Shown here: positions 24,675-35,236 of the stretch, in pieces
Layout: each line of letters begins with the position of its first letter
Position numbering within the stretch: the stretch's first letter is position 1
NCBI RefSeq assembly: GCF_000002235.5
Contig: NW_022145596.1
Span: forward strand, 2,508,852-2,572,851
Source: Strongylocentrotus purpuratus
Taxonomy: Eukaryota > Echinodermata > Echinoidea > Camarodonta > Strongylocentrotidae
Direction of reading: 5' to 3'
Length of the DNA stretch: 64,000 bases
Notes under the pieces: generated by a model
Database searches by the model: none
Told to the model about the DNA's origin: nothing
Seen by the model: only the letters and a program-made list of their open reading frames with translations
Made by a program: the position numbers and the translations under genes

Positions 24675-26572
24675 AAGAGGGGGAAGGCACAGTAAAAAGA
24701 AAAGAAGATGATACAAGCCCCCTCCACCTAGTTAGATCTGCCCCCCCCCCCCCTTCATGACAACAGTGCCCCTCAATGGCCTGACCCACTCTAAACCACG
24801 TCGCTTATCAGTGTATGGGAACCTGCCCTGTAGCATCCGGAACCTGTTAGTATGGGATCAGCTACTAATTACAAGTCGGTTTGTGTTTGGACCCTTGAAT
24901 CTTCTAAAAGACAAGGATTACAATCTAATTATGATCATTTACTTCTAGTGATAGAATGACAACAATCCCGTATAGAATGAAGAAGGGAACAACAAACATT
25001 GATGTATTAACCAAATATTAACATGAATAAAAGAAAAAGCGCCCATAAACAGGCAAGGAACTCATTTAAACATAAATCAGGACACAATATAGATGTCAGA
25101 TGTAACCATTTTATATACATAGCAAGCGATCTTTTTATTGCAAATCCCGCTAGATTATGCGGGTTATCATAAAGGAACAATAGTTAGCACTTAAGTAATG
25201 ATTGAAGGATTAACAATATAACTTTATAAAATGTGAAGCGCTTGTACCCTATGCACAATACACCCTCCCTTATATTGCAAAAAAAAAACTAAACAGTTTT
25301 TAAAAGATCAAATTAACAGAAGAGTAAAGAAAATAAAGTGGATGGGACATGGGATTGAATACTGGTTATGTGGGAGCAATAAATAAACATTCTTTTCAAT
25401 GATTGAATTGCATCGAAGTGATTTGACTCGGGTACTAGGGAGGGACAATTTACATGAGAAAAGTCAACTAGCAACCTCTAAAGGGGAGATGATAAATAGA
25501 AACGGATGACTGTGTCTACTATGTCACTTTGAATTCGTTTAATCCGTTTCTATGACAACGTCACATCTGCACATTGCACCGTATCTGTATTACACCTCAA
25601 ATTGATTAATGAATGAAACTCGTCCCATTAGAGAATGAAGAAAAACCATGCAACAGGTGCAGTGATAATTGCTCGTTGTAATTTTCCAAGTCTAACGTAC
25701 CATTAAAGTCCTTATTCATATACAATTGTTATCAAGATTTGGCTGAAAACCAAGCTCCCCTAAAATAACGCCATGCGATCGATGTATTTTCTTTGTCTAA
25801 AATTCTGTTAACTTTGACAGCTATGATGTGAGTCAGCCAACATTTCTTTTCTACATGTTGAAATGATTTAAATGATTTTACATTCAACAAAGTCCATGAG
25901 GTTTTTATTCCAGGAAATAATGAAATTACGATTATTGGGAGATGACTTGACGTCGCTAATGTTATTTTGTTTGTTTGAAGAATTAGTCAAGAATTTAAGA
26001 ATGATGCTACCACGGTGATGTCAACAAAACAGAAAAAATAAGCGCTCTCAATTTTTTTCTTCAAATGATTCTGCATGCAAGCAATATTCTTATTCAAATC
26101 AAGCATGATTATTCTTAAATAGTCAGTGCTATTTTGTACCGATACAATTTTTGTTATTGACTTTGTTTAGGCACGAAACTCATACATCCAATAGACATGT
26201 GTAAAACATCAGCAATGTATCAGGAATAAATATGATTAATGATATTGCTACACCAACAAATACACATCCAATATCAAAGAAATCTATATTCAAATTAAGA
26301 GTAGTATAAAGTAAACTAGTCGTAATATTGTAAACCTACTACTACTAATGTGTATTTAAAAAACAAAATTATTATTAGGTCATTAGCTCGTTTGATGCAA
26401 ACTATTCAAATAACCAACGAATTAATATTTCGACCTCCCGACACATGGACAAATGCATTGTGTTTGTTGTGTCCATATACAAGATATCTGGCGTCTCAAG
26501 ATAACAGTTTCCATCACGTCTTCGCATTCGGTCTGAAACTATGTTCTGTTTCGACAGTTTCTATGATGATAA

Positions 26573-27754
26573 TTACAAGCACCTTAAAGGTCCTAGCTTG
26601 ATATATCCCGTCTCCTTTTTACCACCCGTATCCCCCAGCCGGACATCCGTCACAGGTAGCCTTTCTTTCTCCGAGATCGGACCAGCGTCCGTCACGAAAG
26701 TCTTCGAGTTGGAATCACAATTACAGGAGCCTTCACCCACACAGGTCCCATCCAAACCACAAGCACACATTCTGCTGTTAGCTGGAGCACCTCCCCAGGA
26801 TTCGACCTCCTCCCCGTTGATGTCCACCCAGAACCCGTACGTCCCACTCTCTCGTGGTGGTTGAGCCATCAATGCCGCTCCTCGACATCTGTACTCGATG
26901 TACTGCGAGCAGGACTCCGAGGCAGCGGATAAGGCACGAAGTTGCTTGACGGTAGCATTGTAAACTGGCTGAAGACTGAATTCACCACGGGCTTCGAACC
27001 CTGTAACCTTCTTCGTTGACATCTTTGTATGTTCAACAACGGTGACCATCCTCTCTGTTCCGTCCGGTTGGTCTGCCAATTCACATTTGACATAGACGAA
27101 CTTTGACTTCTGCAAAGGATCTACAGAGTACATGGATTGGCTTGGAGAATACAGGCCCTGCTCGTAGATATCAGCGCATGTGCTTGGGACAGGTGGGGGA
27201 GTGGTTGGCGGTGTGGTAGTCGGTTGCGTTGTTGGCCTTGTCGTCGGGGCTGTTGTGGTGGGTTGTGTTGTCGGGCGTGTTGTAGGACGCGTCGTAGGTC
27301 GAGGTCGTTTTGTTGGTTTCTGTCTTCGATTTGGTCGAGGCGTGTTTGGAGGTGGAGGTGATGGAGTTGGTCGAGGTCTTGGCTTTCTATTCCCTCGATT
27401 GGGTTGAATGAATGGTGGATATGTAACTTCAGGTTCAGGTATAGTTGGCCTGCGGGGTGGAAGAGTTGGTGGTGCAGTTGGTCGAACGATGTCGACTTCA
27501 TCCGGTACTTCTTGTTCATGTAGCCCTAAGGCATCCATCACCACCTGTAATCGACTCTCGATGTTAGATATGCGTTCGAAGACGGTTGTTAGCTGCTGCT
27601 CCTGAGCAAAGTAGAAGTAATCGAACATTTCATACAGTACCGTGTTCTGTAAATCGGCAATGTCCTGTACGGTATATGCCTGGTATTGCCCGCTGGTATT
27701 CTCCGCAGTCAAAAGTGCTAAGAGCACTAACCATAGATAATGCAGCCTCGCCAT
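26573..27754 (-). CDS. Secreted Caspr-like (fibrinogen-like) protein, paralogue 2
   Basis: Intact single-exon frame of 393 aa. The chosen ATG (27752-27754) has a strong context (A at -3, G at +4). An in-frame ATG 45 nt upstream (27797-27799) has T at -3 and would put polar residues before the signal peptide, so it is less likely. Parts: signal peptide about 1-22 (cleavage near SG|Q); helical segment about 25-80, beginning AYTVQDIADLQNT and clearly homologous to paralogue 1; long linker about 90-190, first Pro/Arg-rich and then PTT-type repeats, suited to O-glycosylation; C-terminal domain about 191-393 with ten cysteines at 193, 224, 282, 290, 330, 332, 338, 344, 346 and 392. Their spacing matches paralogue 1 within a few residues. 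The stretch VRLGDTGGKKE is identical in both proteins. One sequon lies in the mature domain (N266). No transmembrane helix or GPI signal is evident. It is probably an extracellular multimer with a Caspr-type head; function unknown. Confidence 0.92.
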   Translation of the reverse strand: MARLHYLWLVLLALLTAENTSGQYQAYTVQDIADLQNTVLYEMFDYFYFAQEQQLTTVFERISNIESRLQVVMDALGLHEQEVPDEVDIVRPTAPPTLPPRRPTIPEPEVTYPPFIQPNRGNRKPRPRPTPSPPPPNTPRPNRRQKPTKRPRPTTRPTTRPTTQPTTTAPTTRPTTQPTTTPPTTPPPVPSTCADIYEQGLYSPSQSMYSVDPLQKSKFVYVKCELADQPDGTERMVTVVEHTKMSTKKVTGFEARGEFSLQPVYNATVKQLRALSAASESCSQYIEYRCRGAALMAQPPRESGTYGFWVDINGEEVESWGGAPANSRMCACGLDGTCVGEGSCNCDSNSKTFVTDAGPISEKERLPVTDVRLGDTGGKKETGYIKLGPLRCL

Positions 27755-28115
27755 GTTGATGAGCCTTTGACACTGTATCGTCTGAAATCCACTTCTCATT
27801 TATTCACTCTACCATGATATTATGTAGCTAAAATCTCTGATCAGCTTTGATATGAAGCCCGTGAACACTTTCTCCAAACGCTTTTTGTTTTGGTTGATCT
27901 GGCGAATGCAGCTGATTACAAACAATAAATTCAAGTACACCAAGTGGTTAAAACAATCATCACTTGACTTATTCAAAGTCACGTCACTGCAGGTTCCAAT
28001 TCACGGTAATTTTGGATAGGTCGTAGCACTCAGCGCATGAATTGCAGACGATGAGGCCGTGAAGAAAAGAAGGGAGAGAGAGAGAAAACAAAATAGCGGG
28101 AAAGTTCTGGAAAGT

Positions 28116-28300
28116 AGCGGAAATGACGCCCGTCTGGGCCAATCATCGCAACTGTCTGATAGACATTTCCGTCGCGTCACTCTATCGCGAGCTCTGATTG
28201 GCCAGTGTGAATTACTTCTTGCTTGGAAAGAAAACATGGTTGTCCCCATTAGATCTCACCGACTGGCAAATTACCAATTCATTACCATAATTACTGGGGT
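28116..28300 (-). promoter_or_regulatory. Conserved upstream block of paralogue 2 with facing CCAAT boxes
   Basis: Counterpart of the block at 18211-18405. Plus-strand order: CGGAAATGACG, CGTCT, CCAATCA (28139-28145), TGATTGG (28195-28201), CTGGCAAATT (28263-28272), then CCAATTCATTA and CTGGGGTAAGA. Over the first 30 bp (28116-28145 against 18211-18240) I count 20 identical positions with no gap. It lies about 360-545 bp from the start codon. Between it and the gene there is mostly ordinary AT-rich sequence and a short polypurine stretch (28055-28090). Confidence 0.55.
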
Positions 28301-28682
28301 AAGATAAAGATCTTGTGTGTTCAATTTCATGGAAATGTCAAATACGAATTGAAAGGTAGAAGCCGATTTTACACGAAAGTTCTAGACTTTGAAAGTTATC
28401 TTGAATAAACGACGTCAGTTTCTTCGATTGAGGCGTTATATGATTTCTTGTAATATACTTAGTATAACTTTTTTGTTTACAGTCTTGAAAATTCTTTCAT
28501 TTTACATAATCATGATAACAAAGTGAAAAGAGATTTTTAAAACTTTTCTCGTTGTTTGGTTCTAAAATATTCAATTCATAGCCATGCATTGTGGCAAACA
28601 CAGAATTTACAGCATTATCCGTGATTGTATAACAACCATTGAACTACCATTATAAGCATCACAGTTAGCTTCTGATCATTTT

Positions 28683-28892
28683 AATCATCATCATCATCAT
28701 CATCATGACCATCATTGTTTTCTTCATAACTGTCACACTGTTTTCATTGCCGTCGTCATCATCACCACTATCATCATTGCGATCATCGTCATCATTGTCA
28801 TCCTATTTACGTATACCACCACCACCATCACCGCTGTCATCAATTTCATTCATAATAATCGCCATCATCATCATCATCATCATCATTATCAC
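28683..28892 (+). repeat. (ATC)n-type tract
   Basis: CAT/ATC triplets with pure runs at the two ends. A smaller similar tract follows at 29318-29395, which starts directly after a SINE-tail-like GCGCCATATAAATAGTGTG. Confidence 0.85.
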
Positions 28893-31050
28893 ATACAGAC
28901 GAGGGAATATCCATTAAGGCCATTGTAAAAACTGTGTTACCTGCAATACATGGCAATAAATTGTGATACACCTTTTATAGGATACCGATTACATACGCCT
29001 CCTTGATAATGTATCTTCCCCTGAATATCATTGCTTTCTGCAATATTAAAGACCTTCGATACTACTGGGCCAGAAGGGATTAGACCACACAGCGAGGTCA
29101 CTAACGGGTGGCTATCTCATTAAGTCAGCTCTCAACTAACATAAGAAAAAGAGGATCATGAGGGACCAACAGGCACCGATTGGGGAAGTTTTCTATATAG
29201 AGGGAGCAAGTAGCTATACAAGTAGGACAGTGGGGCTTTAAATGCCACTACTGATGCCTACTTTCTGCGCCTTAGCATTCAACAGAAACATAGCGCCATA
29301 TAAATAGTGTGAATCATTATCATTAGCATAATAATCATCATCATAACCATTATCATAATCATCATCGTCATCATCATCATCTTCATCATCATCAGTTCTT
29401 TTTCATTTCATCCAGATTATTCTGAACAATTTTGGAACATTGTATGAATTTTTATTTCCCCTTCTAATTTGTTGTTGATAAAGGAGCCTTGGAAGAGCAT
29501 ACCGGCACGCCCTCTCACTTACGACAAATTACATCAATGAAAGAAAATGTTTACACTGCTCAGAGGGTCCATGCTGTTCCTTTCATAATGCATTTAATGG
29601 ATCTCAAAGTATATTTTCTAACTTTGATTCAAGCAAACGCGTAATTAGCCTTCACATTTCATTCTGTTGAATGAATTAAACAATTGGCGCCTAATAAGTA
29701 CCAATCAAGACCATGCAGCGTCTATGGTGACATTGAGCCATGAGCGTGATGTCAGATTTCAAATGACTTTCTTTGCTCCTAGTTTGTTAAGTTTGTCGGA
29801 AGCCAACGCAGCATTTTATGTTTAAAACACATCCACAAGGGGTATGATTCGGATAGAAAAAAATTCAGGATTCTGACTGAGGCTTTTTCAATTCTACAAA
29901 ATTCAATGCCGTTAAATACAGTCACAGTTATCTCTAAAAAGACAACAGAATGTTCACTTTTACATGTAGTTTGCAACTTTGTAGCTAGAAAAAGAATATT
30001 CAAATCAAACTAAATCTAATAATGACATTTTTTTTGCCACTGTGTAAAAAAAATGTATGCACTGATTAATTTTCAAAACATCGATCCCTTACATCCAGTT
30101 TATTTCAAATCATAAGTCTTTTTCAGTGGGATATTACCAGACTTGTGATATCATCAACTGAAACATACTCTTTATTCCAAGTCCAATTTCCATTCCTCTT
30201 ACCACATTACATTAACATGAACACAAAATGAACATGACAGCTATTTATTCCATCTCAAGAGCAATAAAAACTCTAATTCAATAATTGACGGAAATTTACC
30301 TCACAACCAGCATCCCATCCGTAAGTCCGTGTGAAATAATAACAGAATTATTATTTATTCATAGTTTTCTATAGGAGAACGCTTAACATAAAACCACAGC
30401 ATTCATAATCCAATAATATTCTACTCAGACCTGTGTTATCGAGAATACACTGTAATTTGAAATAATTTCATCACATTATCTTTACTGACTCATGAATTAT
30501 GATTTTGTATAAAAAGCAATTTTTAAAGCAATTCCAAAACAAAGCATAGAAGCTGACCACGTTGCTGTTTTCGCCTGTTACTTGAGTTCAGTTATGACAC
30601 CATGATGGTGCTATGCTATGGTAAATCACTTTCTTTGAAACATTTGTACAGAAACTTATAAAACATAAACGCAAGGCAACATTTCTCTGATCTTCGCGCC
30701 CGAAGACTAACGTTCGACGTTTCTAAATTTTGCCATTGCAGTGGAAATGTAATTACGTCATAAACATATATTATTTAAGATAAACAAATTCAAAATAACA
30801 ACCTCACTTTCCAAATATGAGCGGGTGTAAATGGAAAGTTTCAAAATTCTCGGAATAGGGGTGCAGCACATAGCCCCCGCCTGGTATCCGTATCATATAA
30901 ACGATGACGTACACAATACATGCAAACAGAAATAGTTTACCCCATGTCTATATTATAACCTTTTCTAGTTCTAGTTTTCACTCTCAAGTTACGGGCAACT
31001 CTTTGTATGTTTGTCAAAAGAAATATCCGTGTTATTATGACATGCACGCA

Positions 31051-31090
31051 CGTCGGCATTCATCCATACACGTCGGCATTCATCCATACA
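31051..31090 (+). repeat. Perfect 20-bp tandem duplication
   Basis: Two adjacent identical units of CGTCGGCATTCATCCATACA. Confidence 0.9.
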
Positions 31091-31431
31091 CGGAAAGTGA
31101 AGAGGAAAACGGATGATTTGCACATTATTACCATGGAAACACATGTGAAACAGGTTATAAGCAAGACTGGCTCATTGTCGGACCATTCACTGCACAGATC
31201 TCTGGGTTAGGCGTTGTACTTTGTTTAAAAAGAAAATTTTTCTTATTTTTGTATCATGATCGAGATCATAATTATCCATTGAAACAAACAAAGGGATACA
31301 TAGAAGCCTATGGTTCGTGTAATTTATTTTATGTTGTTATTATTTTCTCTTTTTCTGTTCATTTTCCGTTTACTTGTTGTTTGTTTTCTCAAAACGCCTG
31401 CACCTTGTTGTATGGTGCCAGGGTATATTAA

Positions 31432-31525
31432 AGGTCACCAACACCAGGAACTTATTAATTTAAACTCACCTAAAAGTGTTTGAGAGTATTCCAAGAGGGT
31501 TTTAGGGAGTGGTCCACTTTGACCT
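31432..31525. mobile_element. Small TTAA-flanked inverted-repeat element
   Basis: AGGTCACC at the left and, in reverse complement, AGGTCAAAGTGGACC at the right, each next to TTAA (31428-31431 and 31526-31529). At 94 bp it has the same boundary chemistry as the 32.3-kb MITE less than 1 kb away but different sequence. Only about 6-8 terminal bases match well, so it is less certain. Confidence 0.4.
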
Positions 31526-31788
31526 TTAAAGTACAAGCGGAAGGAAGGAGGGTACCTTCTACTAAAGGATGTTCATTTTATGAGACACGTGACCTGGCTA
31601 GCCAAGCGTGTTACCATGGTTATAGAGGTTCTTGTACTAATTAATGTCATCTTTGTAGACTGGTTCTTTATATTTGTTCTATGTCTTCCCTTCCAAGAAT
31701 ATGTTCATCCTCTGTAGTTAGGAAATGTTCCTATAAGTATGCGTATTGTGAACTTGGATGACCCCATCTTTTAATTCCTACTAACCAC

Positions 31789-31792
<4 letters not shown>

Positions 31793-31835
<43 letters not shown>
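31793..31835 (+). repeat. (CT)n microsatellite
   Basis: Pure CT run. Confidence 0.95.
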
Positions 31836-31839
<4 letters not shown>

Positions 31840-32244
31840 ACCCAGTCTATCTCTCAAAACATCCCTCTCATGCATCCCCTGATTGTCTTACCCGTTCGTT
31901 CTTCGGTAGTTTGATGTTCAGTTTTGATAGTGCTGATAAACATAACGTCTATTGCTCAACAAATAACATTAACATAAATGTGGTGATAACAAACCATTTT
32001 CAGTAACTACAGAGTCATGAGGTCTGAAAATTCTGTATAGAATACTCCAAACTGTTGTGTTAAATTGCCATTAGGTTCAATCGTCATATGGTCTAACATC
32101 ATTTCGTCCATTAACGTTAATAATCATTTTGTTTAATTATCATTTCGTCAATGATCACTTAGGCAAGAATTCAGGCACTATAATTTTGTATCAAAATATT
32201 TTGTGTCTGTAGATTAGTCTATAACTACATGTATATGTTGATAG

Positions 32245-32245
<1 letters not shown>

Positions 32246-32297
<52 letters not shown>
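32246..32297 (+). repeat. (TA)n microsatellite
   Basis: Pure TA run of about 26 units, 50 bp from the TTAA-flanked MITE. Confidence 0.95.
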
Positions 32298-32300
<3 letters not shown>

Positions 32301-32348
32301 TTAGCAACTAAATTATTCATATCCTTACCAAGTTCTGTAAAGTGTTAA

Positions 32349-32714
32349 AGGTAAAGACCAGTAATGGTCATGCGATTGCATTGTGAAAGAAACATTGTGG
32401 AATCGATCAGAAAAGGTTGATCATCTAGCATCTAGCATCTGCAAGGTTCTGGAATCATCAAAATGAAAAGAAATGTGGCCCAGTCTTCGTAAAGTTACAA
32501 GCACTATACACAGAAAGATGTATATGGGACTACCCTATATCTCTCACAGACCATGAGAGAAACAAATTTACCAAATATATGATTTAGTAGGCGGTTTCCC
32601 GGCAAATTTTTTATCATCATGTATTAGTCAAAACATATTCTTTCACATGATTGGTAATGAGAGCTTCCATTTCATTTTTTGAAATTGGGGCGTTTCCAAT
32701 ACTGGTCTTTACCT
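32349..32714. mobile_element. TTAA-flanked MITE, 366 bp
   Basis: The left end AGGTAAAGACCAGTAATGG and the right end, in reverse complement AGGTAAAGACCAGTATTGG, are inverted copies. Both are bordered by TTAA (32345-32348 and 32715-32718). Weaker pairing continues inward (GTGAAAGAA on each side). TTAA target duplication is typical of piggyBac-type elements. No open frame. Confidence 0.75.
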
Positions 32715-33096
32715 TTAAGTATGTGAAGCATTGATTTGTCCCGATTTTTGTTTCTTCAGAATGTGAACAAACTGAAGCTTATATCTAAAAGTTTTCAACA
32801 AAGGCTCTAATTCAACCAGTCCACCTTTCATTCTTGAGTTACAAAAAACACAAACACATCAAATTTACAAGGGGTATGAATAACTTTATGAAGATATATA
32901 TACCTCTGAGTTTGTTTTAAATTCTTACTCTAATCATAGCTTATAAGACACATACTCACGATACTCACCATAAAAAATATGAACTATTGAAACGATTAAA
33001 ATTAAAAGTTTTATGGTAATGTAAACTCGTACGATTTTAAGGCCCCTGGGAATGCATCGTCATAGAAACAAGGTATGACGATAAAAGGTCCGTCAC

Positions 33097-33120
33097 CTTC
33101 CCTCTCTCTCTACCCTCTCT

Positions 33121-33159
<39 letters not shown>

Positions 33160-33213
33160 GCTCTTCTATTCTCCCCCTCCCCACCCTCCCCCTCTCTCTC
33201 TCTCTCTCTCTCT
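33097..33213 (+). repeat. (CT)n microsatellite
   Basis: CT repeats with C-rich interruptions. Confidence 0.9.
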
Positions 33214-34287
33214 CCCTCTTCAGTCACATCGACGGTCAAGGAAGTAGGGATTAAACATACTGGTTGGTGGCGATGACATGCCACGATGATTTATCGAAAA
33301 AATAATCAAAAACAATGACTTGATAAATGTTAGAACGCTACTTTTTAACACAGGTGCTTGATCCAAATGCACTACCAAATATGTAGGCCTATTGGAAACA
33401 GGCCACGGTTGAATATGCCCACTATAAAGATAGAGGGCGCGCTGAACCTGTCGGTGAGTAAATCCTCTCAACCTTTGTTATTATATCGTCTACCTGGTCT
33501 ACACACAATATTCTGATTAGTCTTTGTAGAGTGATGATCGAGGTCTCATGACAGAGTTAAACTTGATAAAAAATTAAATGACCCCTTTTAAGATATTGTC
33601 ACCGTGACGCAGCGTGGGGGAGGGGGGCTATGTTGGGAGGGGGCTCCTCCGACTGTAGGACAGAAGAAAATACAACGTAACTAAATTGTTGTGGTTATCA
33701 ACCGCACAGTTAAACAACCTCAAGAGGGAAATTTTCAATCAAGATATTGGCATAATGTCAGTTTATCCAGTCCCATAATATGGCAATAAGCATTTCCTTA
33801 TTAGTAATGATTGCCTGTTTATACGTCTGCACGCCTCTCGAAATGTCTGTATATCAACAAGAATTAGTGTGGGCCAAGTCTGCAGATTGTTTCTTTTAGG
33901 GGATGATTAGATTCATACAATGACAACGGAATTAGTTTATAAAAGAAGGAAGACCTGATCAAAATTATTTCTGGTTCATTGTACCATTGTTTTAGTCAAT
34001 TGTCCGACTTTGCCCACATTTAAACGGTGCAGTTTAGCGAGCGAAACGGGCTTGCAAAAGTTTGTAAAAAAAAATTATGGTGACATGCGCTGTTGGTAAA
34101 CTTGTTATATAAATTAGTCATAAATTATTATATAAGCATGATAAGATGAAAAAAGACGACCTCGCTATCATAAGGCGACAGTTGCTCGAAAGGATTCAGA
34201 ATTACCAGAGGCTGTAAGCTAAGATACACCCCCGCACATAGATCACAGGTTAGACCATGCATGGAAATAGACTGGATAATAATAAAG

Positions 34288-34565
34288 TCCTTTGGCAAGG
34301 CATTTATCTACATTTGACACTCCTTACCCAGGAGAGAAATGGGAGCCTGGTAGGATGAAGAAAGATTTTGTGTTCGTAATTGCCATTATATGCCCTCACA
34401 GTGACCGTATGACAGGAATACTCCCCAAGGAGTAGAGGTGGTGCACATTGTGCGTGAATGAACCTGATGACCGGGGTAAAATATCCATTATTATTGGCTT
34501 AAAGATGGTATTCCGTATCAAGCACTATAATAAATCCTGATTATTATGATAATAAAGTTTCTATT
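34288..34565 (+). mobile_element. SINE body and tail, head missing
   Basis: Starts with CCTTTGGCAAGGCATTTATC, the same body start as the SINE at 7518. It continues through CTTACCCAGG and AAATGGGAGCCTGG, then CTCCCCAAGGAG, CTGATGACCGGGGTA and a tail with AAGCACTATAATAAA followed by TTATTATGATAATA. The tRNA head is absent. The 34415-34478 part is shared with the inverted copy near 45427-45498. Confidence 0.65.
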
Positions 34566-34938
34566 TTCTTCCTCAAGGATTATTTCCTCAACGAAGAAAA
34601 CTCTCAAAAAAATTCAGTCATAAAAAGATGAAACTGCAGGGCTTTCCCTTGACAAAGCAACATTTTCTTTTACGAAATCGCATTTTCCTGCTGAGTTCTG
34701 CAAAGTTTAAAATTCAATTACCGTTTTCCTGACTATCTGTCATGCAGACCATAAATCGCATCCCGAGAGTGTTTATCGGTCAACTCATAAATCATCAAAA
34801 TTTACACAGATCCTCTTCAATGATACATCATATTTAAGAATTAGGACGTGCCAATCAACGAGGGGGAGGGGAAGAAAAAGTGCCCCAAACATGTGAGTTT
34901 GCAAGATTTATTGGCCGTCCTTGTCGAACTTTTAACCA

Positions 34939-35236
34939 GGGGCCCGTTTCATAAAACTTTTTTTATCTATAACAAATTCTTTATTTCTATGATAAATTTG
35001 CTCTCAGCCAATCAGATGCCTTGATTCAGTAGCTTATAACAGTAGCTTGTAACTTGTTATTGATATCAAGTTTGCTCTCAGCCAATCAGATGCCTTGATT
35101 CAGTAGCTTATAACAGTAGCTTGTAACATGTTATTGATATCAAGTTTGCTCTCAGCCAATCAGATGTCTTGATTCAGTAGCTTATAACAGTAGCTTGTAA
35201 CATGTTATTGATATCAAGTTTTATGAAACAGGGCCC
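34939..35236. mobile_element. MITE with internal 74-bp tandem repeats
   Basis: The ends are inverted copies: GGGGCCCGTTTCATAAAACT on the left and AGTTTTATGAAACAGGGCCC on the right. The interior is three nearly identical 74-bp units (34997-35070, 35071-35144, 35145-35218), each containing TTTGCTCTCAGCCAATCAGA and a TTATTGATATCAAG end. The terminal motif resembles the ends of the 8.9-kb MITE (GTTTCAyAAA). Confidence 0.8.
34997..35218 (+). repeat. 3 x 74-bp tandem repeat
   Basis: Three direct units with an exact 74-bp period and only a few substitutions (for example CTTGTTAT against CATGTTAT, GCCTTG against GTCTTG). Each unit contains one CCAATCAGA. The units make up most of the surrounding MITE. 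Confidence 0.9.

Larger units (their letters stand above)
18406..26572. other. Spacer between the two paralogues
   Basis: Holds microsatellites, the degenerate tandem repeat, the CUB-like open frame, the X-box-like site and the TA-flanked MITE listed separately. 24950-26350 is plain AT-rich sequence in which I see nothing. Confidence 0.6.

Noticed and set aside
27121-27605. Several plus- and minus-strand frames over the linker of paralogue 2
   Set aside because: Shadows of the real gene, opened by its repetitive Pro/Thr/Arg codons.
33398-33456. Plus-strand exon reading YKDRGRAEPV up to GTGAGT, resembling the start of a sigma-class GST
   Set aside because: Only one short motif matches, the preceding residues do not fit a GST beta strand, and AGAGGGCGCG words are common in such genomes.
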